Source of the DNA: Helopsaltes ochotensis | Lineage: Eukaryota; Chordata; Aves; Passeriformes; Locustellidae | Direction of reading: 5' to 3' | DNA: 64,000 nt | Assembly (NCBI GenBank): GCA_013400155.1 | Contig: VXBM01000331.1 | Location: 299,786-363,785, forward strand | Notes under the pieces: generated by a model | Seen by the model: the letters and a program-made list of their open reading frames with translations, nothing else | Database searches by the model: none | Told to the model about the DNA's origin: nothing | Made by a program: the position numbers and the translations under genes | In this document: piece by piece, positions 24,311-36,012 of the stretch | How the letters are laid out: each line of letters opens with the position of its first letter | Numbering within the stretch: position 1 is the stretch's first letter

Positions 24311-26809
24311 CTCCATGGTTTTTTAGTGGCTTCTGTTCTAACTTTAAGTGGGATGATGTTTTAGGGCGGAATAAAATATTCTGGTTTATGTATTTTAATC
24401 TAAACTACTTCTGACTATAAAAAGAAAAAAAAAATAGTCAGTTTGGCTCATTTTTTTCCCCATTTGCCTATAAAATGGTGTCAGAAAGGCAAATTACTGG
24501 TGTAATCCTGATCAATGACATCTATCTGTTAATAGACTGGTTTCTGCAAGGCATGCCTAATTCTGTTCATGTCATCCTCATTCTACCAAGATCTCTTGGT
24601 ATAACCCAGGGTAGCTTTACCTGTGTGACATGTCAGGATTAGATTCTGCTATTACCTGCACCTCCAAGCTGCCTGCCTGAATCCAGTTTATATTCCATTG
24701 TTGGCTTGATGCTGTAGCTACAGAATGCAATGAAGAATATCCTTTGGTTGATTGTTTTATGAGCCTTTGTTAAAAATTAGCCATTTATGTCCTGATTTAG
24801 TCTAGTCCATATTCTGCATATCTTCTGCATAACTCATGCAGAGGATGTACTGTAGCATTGCAAAGAATGACTAATTCTTTCTCTATTGTGATGACTCACT
24901 ATTTGTTGTTCCAAGAAACAGGCTTCTCAAATGATATCTCTCAAAGTTCTTTTTCATTCTTTCTATTTTTTTATCTTTTCATATTTACTATTTATCAGTC
25001 TAGGCAGATAAGCGACTCCTAAAATTGTCATATAAATTTTCCTACAGTATCTTCCTTTAAGTATTGTCTGTAGAATTTTTACCTCCTACATGAACATTTA
25101 AGAAAAGATCATTCAAGTATGTAATACGATGAATAATTTAACATTTGAAAGACATATTCTCTGAATGCTACAATTAAAGCACAGTTGCTCCTTACATTTA
25201 TATGCAAAGAAATTTTCTATCTAATCCTGTTGATTAATCACGTCTTCTTTTTTTTAGACTGACTAGCTGTCTAAATTTACATAGTTTTTGCAATTACTTT
25301 AAGCACAGACCTATAAACTTCTGCTCTCATAGCTGTCTATAGGTAATTAATCAGAGAAACAAACAGCTAGGTGTTGATCCCTTAGTAAAATATGAGTAAT
25401 TTATTTCTGTATTTTGTATTTTCTTTGAACTGCTTCATGGCTGAGGCCTGCAGCAGAGATGTTGTAGTATGCAGACTTTTCTTCCTTTCACAACTCTGCA
25501 ATTCTTCCTCCATTTTGTAGTACACAGAGAAGTTTACTGTTCACTAAGAAAATGTAATAAAATTATTGTATCTTTTGGCAATGTCAGCTGCTTTGAACAA
25601 TAGAACTCTTTTGAAAACACCAGCCAGCAGAACATTCTTGTGGTGCATGCTTCAGTTTTGTGAAATGATTGGTTTTGTTTGCTTTGGGTTGGATTAGTGA
25701 TTGTAAGTACATTTTTAAAATTGCCTGGTCATAACTTATTTTCTTTAAATCATTATATTTTTAATGTCTGTGTGCCTTGTGATGCTCAAATTGGCTGCAT
25801 CATTAACTCCTGGTGAAAAGAACTACACATTTAAAATGTACTATGTCTTTCTGTTAGATGGATGTTGGCATGCACTTAACTTTGAAAATCTACCCTCTTG
25901 GTAGCTATGACAACTTGTGATAGATTCTGGGGTATTACAAGCAAATATGAAAAGTGGTGAATAGCATAGAGGCTTAGAAGATTTTCTTTTCAAGGTTAGC
26001 TACTGTCTGTTACCCCACTGAATTCCTTTACAGCCTGGATAGTGAAGGCACTTTACAAATAGCTCAAGCTTATTTGCATCCCAGATGCTACGTGTTTATG
26101 TGCAGGAGAGTGCAAAGAAACAAAAGAAGTTAAAGAATATAAGCATTACGTGCAACAATATTTTTATTTAGGGTTTTTGACTGTTTTTCTGGATACACCT
26201 TCATCTTTCATGTGTGAGGCTCTCTTTTTTGTAAAGGACTGAAATGTGGACTGCAGGCTATGGGAACTTCATTGTTCATATGAGCATGTATCTCCCTCTT
26301 GCTCAGCGGCTATTCAAGTTCAGGAATTGAGGATGGGAAAAGACAATCATACAGTCTTCGCAGTCACTTGTGCTAGTGACCTTCATGTGTTGAAAAGGAG
26401 GAGGAAAGTTGCCTTGACCTCCAGCATGTGACCAAGGTCTTTTTGGCATTTATGATCATGGAAAGAAACTGCAGACCACGAATCACCTGCTAAAAAGCTT
26501 TCTCCACAATTCAGATATTTTCTTGGGATATTTCTGGACTGGAAAAATATAGAGTCTTGCTGCCTGTGCTTGTTATCGGGACAGATTTCAGCAGCTTGGG
26601 AAGAGACAAGAACCCTAGAGGACAGATCAGCTTGGCCTTCATTTCCCTCCAGAAAAAAACAGATTTATTTTTGCTATTTCGAGGCTCACTTGTCAGGTAG
26701 TGCTATAAGAGACTGGAGGAACAATTTAACCTTGAAATACATTGTTTCACATTTCTGCTGGACATCTTATTGAAAACCAGAAGGCAGTGCCCAGCAAAAT
26801 GGAATCCAC

Positions 26810-26859
26810 TACAGAAAGGAGAGGCAGAGGAGAGAAGAGAAGAGAAAAAAAAAAGGAAT
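26810..26859 (+). repeat. Purine-rich (GA)n low-complexity tract
   Basis: Nearly pure A/G for about 50 bp (AGAGAAGAGAAGAG core), ending in a run of A. Such tracts can form triplex DNA, but nothing here suggests a function. Confidence 0.75.
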
Positions 26860-27493
26860 GGACTGGCATCTTTGAATAAATGGCTAATCTCTAAGCAGTG
26901 TTTATCAGCTGAAGAAAAATAACTTTGTGTGCTAGCCTTCTTGATAAGACAAGACCATTACCAAGTGTGTCTTCATTCACTGGAGCTTCTTGAACAGGCT
27001 AGTAGCAAGGCAGACAAAATTAAATGGGTCAAGTAGGCTCAGTCTGTGGAGTCAGCCACAAGCCAAAGGAGTCACCCTAACCACCCGAAATCACCCAATG
27101 AAACTGAACCAGAAATACCAAAAGCAGCCATGGCCTGTAAGTGTGTACAGTGGACTGGGAGTAGGGATCAGGGAGGTGCAAGGCAGCACTGAACAGTATT
27201 CATTGCTACAGGCTAAGCAGTGTTAGCCCAGTAAGAGAATGCTAAAGGAGAGGGTTGATTAGGATAATGATGATGCTCAATAATAATTCCACAGCCTCCT
27301 CTTGTTTATTACTATGATGTTTATTAAAAAGTTGCAAAGAGGAATTGGTAAGGTTTGCATCATGGTTTATAAAGTTGATTACCGGTTGTGAGCATTCCTA
27401 GCGTGCTGAGAGCAAACCTGCACGGCCGAAATGCTGGCTGCCTGAGTGCTCCTGTCCTTCTAAGCCACTCTTCCTAATGGAGCGTGCAAATAG

Positions 27494-27511
27494 CAACAAC
27501 AACAACAACAA
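27494..27511 (+). repeat. (CAA)n microsatellite
   Basis: Six CAA units. Compare the tract at 11864-11879. Confidence 0.85.
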
Positions 27512-30500
27512 AATCCTATAAAAAGATATCTTGTATATCACTCTCAAGTGTGATCTGTACAAATGGAAGCTTGTACTTTTTGGTAAGAAACTAGGCTGTA
27601 CAGATGACAGAGTGACTTTGTAAGGAAAATTCCTTCAGATCTGCTTCTGCCTTTCATGCTTTCTTCTACAACATTTTAAAATATTTTGTGAGCTTTTGTG
27701 AGGGTGAAAACATTGAATAAGGCCAAGGGTATGAACACTTCAAAATATTACAGTGGAGAAAGTACAAGCTATAGACATGCCTGGCGAATGCACTGGAGTT
27801 CTTTCAATGGACTTCAAATTGGGTCTCAGAAGTGAAACAAACACCAATAATTTTATTTGGAAGACAAAGGTGTGAACCACAGAGGAAAAAACAGTAACTA
27901 TCTTACAAGACCAATAGATATTTTTAAAATAGTTGTCTGTTCCATATTTAACCTCTTTTATTATTTTCCCTGCACCTTTTAATTTTTGTTAATGAAATCA
28001 TAAAAGATAGAAACAAAATAACAAAATATTACTGCTTGTGACATTAATAATATCTTTTTATTTATAGCACACACCAAATTCTAAGACTTTGCTTCTGTGT
28101 TTGGTATCTTCTTGGCAGCCGATTTTCAATTGTGTTTAGGATATTCTTGCATAGCCCTAGTTTACCACCTTTGCTCTCCTCTGAGTCAGCTCAGTCTGTG
28201 TCTCAATTCTTGCTTAGGTTTTGGGTACTGTGAATGTCATCCTGATATCCCATGTGTTTATGTGCACTGCAGGGTAGATCAATTATTGTTGTACTGCACA
28301 TATTTCTTCTGTTAATGCAAACTAATTCCATATGCCCACAAAAAAACCCCACTTGCTACCATCTCATCCAAATACTGGAGGAAGTCTGCATTGCTCTAAT
28401 ATTTTTTCTTGTCTAGAAGAGAGCTTTGAAGTTGCCATCTATGTATCCAGCTTTTCAACATGCATGCTAACTGTCCAGAATTAATAAAATTTGGCTTATT
28501 ACTCACATTTTGTTGCTAAAGGCATTTCTTTTTATGGCATATACTTGTGAGTCTTATTATACCACTAAATGCAGGAAGTGATAATTTTACCTTTTATCCA
28601 GTATTGCATCATTTTATCATCCAATTAAAGTCCATATGGCCTGGTTGAATCTGCATAAAATTCACCTGCCTTTCAACCCACACCTTATCTGATAGCCAGT
28701 GATACACATCTTTGTGAATTATCTTGAAAGAAGAATTTTTTTGGTGCTTCTGAATTAATAACTTTTAATTATTTTCTTTTACTGCTAGGAAAAAATCTTG
28801 TAGAGAAAGCTACCCTACTTCACTTTAGGGGTCCAAAACACAATGGGAATTTTCTTATCAGAAGTCTTTTCCCTACTTACTCCTATAATTAACTTTCATC
28901 TCCTGTATCAGGCTTATTAGGTTCACTGCTGTGTTTTGAAATTATGTCTGTGGTCCTTTCACAGAATTAATTATCACCTCTTTTCCTCTGCATGTGGTCT
29001 GCAAACTCTACCCTTTCTCTGAGGTTTGAAATAACATCATTTTAAAATTAATTTTATATAAATGCTTTTGTGATATCTCAAAATCCAACCTTCCTTTAGT
29101 TAATTCTTTTGTGCTTTGGAGTCCTGCTCTTTTCCATTTATGAAAAAAAAAGAAGGAATAACGTTGTTTGGGAACTGGGAGTTCTTGAAGAGGTTGCTGG
29201 ACCCCGTGGCCAAACTAAAAAGGAAAAATTTGCATTAGAGTTTGGATTCTGTGTTTGTCTCATTATTCTTGGTCCTCAAAATATTGTTTGGTTGCAATTT
29301 TTGTGTGTGGTTTTTTTGTTTGGTTTAGTTTTTAATATGAAGAACAACACAGAAAAAATGCCTCCAACCATAACCTTAAAAAAACAAGGTAAAACACTTT
29401 ACTCTAAGGTTTTTGTTCCCTTGTCTTTGATAAAAATTTCTGGATATCTTCATTATATTGGTGCTAATACTTTTCTTTAGGAAAGGACTAAAGTGTAACT
29501 AATATGTTTGTGTTTTAACTTTAAATCTTGGTGAAAATTAAATTCTTAATGAATGCCTTTCAGCAAAGCTCTTAACTTTGAGGGGAATTTCGACTGAATT
29601 TCAGTTCAGAATTGAAATACTATGTGATTTTAAACAAAATTGGGGAAAACAGAGTAACTCTTATCTCTCTGTACAAAATGATGGATTTTTCAGAGCATAA
29701 TGGAGTTAGGCAGAAAATTTAATGGGATCTGGACACTTTAGTTCATTTCGTTCCTCTGAAAATGCCAGTTAATACTGTTTGTCCTGTATGAAATATTTAA
29801 GGACTTCCTCTACCAGAATAGCCTATAGTTGGTATCTCAGCCCACCTCTCTCCCTCTAACAGATTCTGGGGACATCTTGAAAAATCCCATTGGGTGAATT
29901 CTCTCATTTCTTAAAACAAGGTAATCAAAACCTCTTTGGTATCTTAGCAAGTGTTTGACATTTTGTTTCACCAATTCTGACTTTATTTTTTCTCTTTTAG
30001 AAATACTTGGGAATCTGAACAGGCAAAAGATATGATCATGTAGAAAACACTGGCTGCATGCAGCCAAGATGTACTTGCCAAATAGTGGGTAAGTCAGTCA
30101 CTAGTGCCATTTTATATCTTGGATAACATCAGCCTAAAACAATCTGGAGCAGTTTAGCCACGTCAGGTATTAGGGTTAGGGACATATTTGTGTCCCTTGC
30201 CAGTACTCTAAAAAAGGCAGCTTGCTTATTTTTCAGTGTTAACCAGCTATCAGTCAGCTATCAGTAGATATTTGTCAGTTGATTTTTCAAAGCATTAATT
30301 TAACACACTTGCTACACCTGCATTGGTGCAGTTATCCATTCATCTGGCTTAGCTAACTATTGCTGTTTCCTTATTTATCGTTCTCCAGATCTGCTGCACT
30401 TGTCCTTTTCTAACAGATTGAAAATCAGAGTTGCAAGAAAGAGGTTACTGTTGCTTACACATTCCTTCCAAAGTGTACAAGGCTTCCTTCATGCAAAATG

Positions 30501-30539
30501 GTTAGCCTCATGTTACTGCTGACCAGCTGTTCAGATCTG

Positions 30540-31060
30540 CTCTTTCTCCATTATCTGTCGTGCTTATAATAATTATCCCCATAGACTGTAACAAAAACTT
30601 TTTCAGCATTTAATTGTGTCACTTTCATTCCTTTAACAACTCAATCCATAAGCTTCCAGATGTTATCCACCTGCCAGAACTTAAACTAACCTGATCTCTG
30701 CCAATCAAGTGCTTTATGCAGTTTTCCAGTCTGTTTGCCAAATTCTTTGTAGGTATTTTTTATATTGAAATAACTTGGCAAATGGCAACAGGCTCACTGG
30801 TTTATCTTCATTAAAGGTGACAGTATTTCCATCAGATTCATTCAGTTTTAACTGCCCTTGACTTCAAAAACATCATTAAAGATTCTAAACAGCTTACAAG
30901 ATGGTATTACTTCCAAAAGCTTAGAAATCCCGGTTGGGAATCCATCTGCGCCTGTAGCTTTTTTTCCTGATGACAAATATTTAATTAACGGGCTAATTTC
31001 CTGATGCAGAATTTCTTTATCCTGTCTAAGTTGCGACGTCTAACTTGGAAGGGATTCTCC
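30540..31060 (-). mobile_element. Fossil LINE with L1/Tx1-like reverse transcriptase motifs
   Basis: Read on the minus strand from about 31020 down, the sequence gives IKYLSSGKKATGADGFP, then FNDVF, and after a frame change KPVSLLPFAKLFQYKKYLQR, followed by DWKTA and QVDNIWKL. Near 30577-30615 it gives QLNAEKVFVTV. In order and spacing these match the RT of L1-type LINEs: the GK-PGPDGFP block, the RPISLL-D-K block, DNI--L, and LDAEKAFD. They do not match the CR1 equivalents seen at 22144-22560. Both aspartates of the LDAEKAFD block are lost (Asn and Val). At least three frame changes and several stops show great age. Ends are uncertain. The exact clade (L1, Tx1 or another) is an inference. 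Confidence 0.6.
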
Positions 31061-33739
31061 CATCAGGAGTGATCCAGACAGGTATTTCTACTAGTGGAAA
31101 AAATGTAATCTTTGTGTAACGTGTAGTTTAGTCTGATGGTATCAACATTAGCCCAATTTTTTCTTGTGCTGTACCTTTATTTAAGCTTCATTTTAAAGTT
31201 CTTAACTCCAATTGTTTATTTCTAATCTATCAAATCTGCTTTATTATTTTTCCTAAGGTCCTAAGAAATGTCCTAAAAAATGTCTCCATGCAAATAGAAT
31301 GAGAGGCTTGCTTTCAATACTTTTGAAATTGCTGAGCAGTTTTGCTCTCTTTCCTTTTTTTTTTAGATTAATAAGTCACATCAAAAAATTGATGGCTGTG
31401 ATAGAATACTTGAAACACATTGCTTGGTGTTTAAAATAACATCACAGGCTTTATTTAGAGTAGAGAGAAACCAAGCATGAATAAACTGAAATGGAGTCAT
31501 ATCTAGTTTTATAAGTCTAGTTTACAACCTGTGTGCAAGTGGCAACTCTCAGAAATAAGCTAAAATTTATTCATGGACAAGTGAGTGTGAGCTATGGTAT
31601 CTGGAGCATAGGGCTCTATTGCCATTTTGGGTGATGTTTCTTCATAGTCAGCATTCCACTGTTCTGGGCTGAAAAAGCTGGTCAAATTGCTGAGAACTAC
31701 AGTGTCTCATCTGCTTCATGAGGAAAGGAAGGATCAGAAAAGGTAAAAGTGAATGCTGTTCAGCTTCAAGGAGTGTTGCGAGTCTTGGCTGTTTCATCAG
31801 TGCTTAGCAGAATGGCTTGAAATCTTTCACTAGAATAAAAACTGTTTAGGACGAATTTTGGTTCCAGTGTTTACAGGTCCTATACTGAGAGAACAGTTGT
31901 ATTAACTCATAGTGATCTTATGTAAATAAATGTAAATACTGAAGTTTTAAAGGCCAAAGGCAACATCAGAAATCAGTGGTTCAAATACAGTCTTCCAGGA
32001 TTTTTGCAGATTACACCAAATATTTGGGGATTTTGATTATGCAAAGTGTGATGTAGGAAGGCTGGCACTGATCTGATCACTGTTGCTACAGCCTCTGCCA
32101 AGAGGAGAGAAACTGGAGAACAGCTCCAAGTATTAACCACATCTTTCTTCATTTCTTCCATATCTAGAGAACTGATTTCTACTTAAAAGGTTAGATGAAG
32201 AGATGGAAGCTGACAACAGCCTGCACACCAGGGCACCAAGGGATACAGCATTCTTGTATTAACATTCTGTGTCCAAAGAATTGTGGACGCAATTAAGGTA
32301 TTAAATTGAAGGAAACAGTATACTGTAGCTGGGAGAATTCAGTAAATACTTCACAGGTCAGTTAATCTTTCTTTTATTGCTGACTTCAGTTATCTCTTTA
32401 CATACAGGTACAGTGTGTGTTTTCTTTCAAACAAACACTAGTGTTTTCTATAGTGGATTGAATTGGCTTTGAGCAGTAATAACTGCAACAACACTTCTGT
32501 CTTTTCTAATAGTTCCAGCATTGCTTTCCAGGCTTGCATCTGGGCTACAGCATTCAGAAAGAGCTCCATGGTAGGAAGGCTAAAGATTCCGTCCATGCCA
32601 GAAGGAGAATGGAGGTCATTGGGCAACTCCCACCTGCTGGGAGAGTATGTGCTCATTGCAACAGCAAACTTTCTTCACTTCTCTTGACCTGCACAGATCA
32701 GAGGCAGTCCTTGGGTGCTCTACCTGGCACACTGCAGTTGGAGCCACACATCTATGCACACAGTGTGCATGTGCATGCAAACAGTTGCATAGAGATCAAA
32801 TGGAAATTACAGTCTTTCCTCGTCGTCATTTTCTAGTCAGGTTCCACTTCAGGAGAGGCCGCCGTTGTGTTTCAAATAATTACCAATGAAACTAAAACAG
32901 GTGTGGCATTAGAACTCTCTTTTTGACCTTGTTTCAAAATGATGAACTGGAAAGCTTTTGTCGCAACGTTTGTGTGAATCTGCTGGCTTCTCAAATTGAT
33001 CTGAACATACTACTGTTGCCCTTGATTTCCAGAAAATGTCATAAATTGTTTAAAGAAGAAAAAGAAAGAAATTTCCCAGGAAAAGTGTAAACATTCAGCA
33101 GAAATATGCTATGGAGTCTTTCTACAGTGAAGTCAGAGGAAATTGGGATTTCATCCCTCTGACCTCTTTCAAGGAAAAAATGTGCCCAACCCATATAACT
33201 ACATTTTGGTGTCAGCCTTCAAGAAAGTTCAAAACAAAGAAAGATGAAGATTCCTTTCTTCCTACTGAGTATGAGTTTCCACTCAGAACTCAGGAAAAGA
33301 AAGATGGTATCATTGTGTCAACATCATATGAGAGAGAACTATTTTTATTAAGTTCCTTCTTGGAAGCATGTAAATATGACAGCCTATTTTAAAAAGCCCA
33401 GCAGGGAATTTTCTGAATCCAAACATCACAGTTAGTTTGCAGGAAAACATGTATTTCTTCTAGTGCACCCATAGCTATATGTTAAAATTTAGATGCTAAG
33501 CAGGCATGCATGTTCAACCAGGCATCTTGTCTGTGCTGCTTGTTCTTAAGGTACAAATGGCATGAGCCACAACTCAATGAGATTCCAGTCCCACATGAAC
33601 AACTGGTTTCTGCCAAAATAGAAACATGCTATTAATTTTCCTTTGTGACAGCATTGCTACACTGTCATCCCACTTGATATCCGATGCATATCCAGGCAGA
33701 CTTAATACTTAGTACTAGACATCAGTGAAAACAAAGACA
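31061..33739. other. Unique sequence, no gene recognised
   Basis: The part nearest 31061-31220 may still be eroded LINE from the neighbouring fossil, but I cannot align it. Overlapping open frames on both strands at 32438-32889 lack any domain that I recognise. A 93-codon frame at 33111-33392 (+) likewise has no family resemblance. Otherwise I see nothing. Confidence 0.45.
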
Positions 33740-33770
33740 GGGGTGGTGGTGGGGATGGGGGGTGGTGGGG
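33740..33770 (+). other. Predicted G-quadruplex motif
   Basis: Four G-runs of 4, 4, 6 and 4 bases, separated by loops of 7, 2 and 4 bases, on the plus strand. This fits the usual G3+N1-7 pattern well. Folding and any role are inference. Confidence 0.7.
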
Positions 33771-35893
33771 TTGATAGCAGGATGGCAACACTCCAAGATC
33801 TCAAGGCCAGTGCCCTGGCAAACAGTGAGTTGTTTTGTTACAAGACCAAGCAGAATAGCCCTAAAATCTGCGTTTGTCTCCTGGAGGGGCAATGAAGCAC
33901 CTCATGTGAGGGGCTGTTTGGGACAGGAGGAGATGCCACTGGCATCTAACATGAAGACGCCAAATTTCCTAAGTTACAGAGGTGTGAGACAGTGCAGAGG
34001 CCAGCACTAGTAGGGCAAGGAGCAGGCTAGGGAAGTGAGAAGGGAGCAGGAATTGTCTAATACAAAACATTGTGCCACTGTGGAGACCCATCTCCACACA
34101 TATGTCATCTCTCTAATGTGCCACTGTGACTGGGTGTTGTCTTGAAAATTGGTCAGGGACAAAAGATGTCCATGCCAGAACCAGTATGGTATTTAGGCAG
34201 AGTCCAAAACATTGGGACACCTTCCATTGCCTTGGGATGGGGTTGTACTAATGAAGTGGATCTGCTGGCATACAGCAAAGTGTATGACCAGCCTTTTCCT
34301 GCAGGTCTCCTCCATGATTTGAGAGCAAAGCTCATTTCACACTAGAGTTCCCAGCAAGTTGTTTACTAGTGTAAATAAGGTCAAATTTTGAAGGATCAAT
34401 CAGAATTCTATGGCTCAACTGTCCCTGGTGTATTTAATAATGTGCAGCTATAAGTGCTTTAAAAGTACATGTGAATTACAGGCATGTGTTCTGGAGTTTG
34501 CTCTCCATTAGTAAAGATGTCATTTACTTCCTGACTTGCCTTTAAACTTCAGAGTCATCTATAAAGGGTGTGGAAAACCCTCAAAACTCAGGATCTTTGC
34601 TGAAAATAGAATCCTTATGTCTTTTCCTGATAAGGACAGCTTAAAAAAAAAACCAAAAAAAACCCTGTGTCAAAACTTACAACTGAGAGGCTGTGTTCCA
34701 AGTGAGATGGTACCACAAACCACAAATAACAATCCTAGAGAATAAGGGAGGATAATAATATTTTCCATGCATTTCTTTCTGCTTTCCCTTTGTAGGCTGA
34801 TGTCATCATTATGAATTGTCAGTTCCTGGGATTACAGTTAACGCTCTGGTGGTTTTGTTAGAAAGATAATTCATGTAGTGGCAGCAGCTAATTGTTCTTT
34901 GGATTTGTCCTTCATTGTAGAATTTTATGAATAAGTTTGTAAGTGAATTTGAACCTTATCTGAGTCACTTGGGTTTATGCCCTGGTGCTGCTAGCTTTAT
35001 TCCCAGGTTAAAAGTAGTCATCTAATAAAAGCCCCTGCTTCCAAATTTAGCTAAGGGCACTAAGAAAAGCATTTGACACTGTAAAATGAAGAAGGAAAAG
35101 CACAGCAGAGGCAGGCAGCCTTAGGTTTCAGAAACACTTTCATTATATTATCGTCAGCTTTTCCAAAAGCTGCAGTAGCCTCTGATGACCTGTCTGCAAA
35201 CAGTTCCATTGCAAAGAATAATAGGTGAGGCCATCCTTTGTCTGTTCTCTTTCAGCATGCGCTTAGAAAAATAGCAGAATGTCTCATCAGACAAAATAAA
35301 AGCAAGGAGAAGTATAAAGGAAAGTCACCAATAGGCACTAGTGTAATTGTTGGATAGGGATGATACTGCTTATAATTCTGATTTTCCTGCAGTTGTCTTC
35401 AATCCCAGCAGTCTAATTTTCAACAGGATCCAAACCTAGTGCTATTCAACACTTTTCCCTTTAGTATACGAGGTAATTTACCATTTCAGTTGGCCTTGCA
35501 CTGACTGAAATATTTAGCGGATTTGTGTAGTGACAGAAATAGATAAGATGTTTGAAGCAAATGGCTTAGCTCTGTTTAGGAAAATCTCCATGGGATTTAA
35601 GAGGATGCACTGATGTAATACAATTGGTGGTTTTATTAAAATTCTTTCTGTATAACATCTAGGGTAAAAGTATAGCCTATTCCCATTGCAAAGTCCTCCC
35701 CATCCCTAATCCTCTGCTGTAACATCCTTCCTGAATGAATTATAAACCTGTCTAGAGAAGTAAATAATACAACAACAATGAATACAGCAATATTTTGAAA
35801 ATCTATTTATTGTCTGTGTATAGTAGTTCATAGCTGTGAAAATTGCTAACAACATGATTCTACAGTGTAAGCTAAAGCTTGAGGCACCTTCCT
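33771..35893. other. Unique sequence, no gene recognised
   Basis: Positions 33780-34350 are somewhat GC-richer and hold a repeated ATTGTGCCACTGTG / ATGTGCCACTGTG motif (about 34070-34130) on either side of a small hairpin (GTGGAGA...TCTCCAC). No transposon family is recognised. The remainder is AT-rich and featureless. Confidence 0.4.
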
Positions 35894-36012
35894 TAGAAAC
35901 ATAGAATAATTTAAATTGGGAAAGACTTTTCAGATCATTGAGTGCAATTGTTAACCCAACACAGCCAAGTCCACTACTAAATCATATTCCTAAGTGACAT
36001 GTCTGCCATTGC
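35894..36012 (-). mobile_element. CR1 LINE 3'-tail fragment
   Basis: On the plus strand it starts TAGAAACATAGAATAATTT and runs through CAGATCATTGAGTGCAA to CCTAAGTGACATGTCT. This is the reverse complement of a CR1 3' end with its terminal ATTCTATG-type repeats. About 120 bp remain, typical of the very short 5'-truncated CR1 copies in birds. It is diverged and old. Confidence 0.8.

Larger units (their letters stand above)
22140..24350 (-). mobile_element. CR1 LINE, 5'- and 3'-truncated
   Basis: A non-LTR retrotransposon copy lying antisense. Reading the minus strand from 24350 down, it carries the end of ORF1 (esterase), the ORF2 endonuclease and the first part of RT, and stops at 22140 shortly before the RT catalytic aspartate region. 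The 3' UTR and its 8-bp terminal repeats are missing. The right border is a 5' truncation, usual for CR1. Stops and shifts are frequent, so the copy is old. CR1 is the main LINE of birds and other sauropsids. Confidence 0.88.
24351..30539. other. Unique AT-rich sequence, no gene recognised
   Basis: This stretch has no recognisable exon or long transposon. It contains a purine-rich tract (26810-26859), a CAA microsatellite (27494-27511) and a two-unit telomere-like motif (30170-30181). The 123-codon frame at 29109-29480 (+) is hydrophobic in the middle but has no family resemblance that I know and sits in T-rich sequence that makes Phe/Val/Leu runs by composition. Confidence 0.5.

Noticed and set aside
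29109..29480. Possible small membrane protein (hydrophobic middle)
   Set aside because: The hydrophobic run comes from a TTTTTGTTTGG low-complexity tract. No family resemblance.
30170..30181. TTAGGGTTAGGG, two telomere units
   Set aside because: Only 12 bp with no further units on either side. Too short to claim an interstitial telomere or fusion point.
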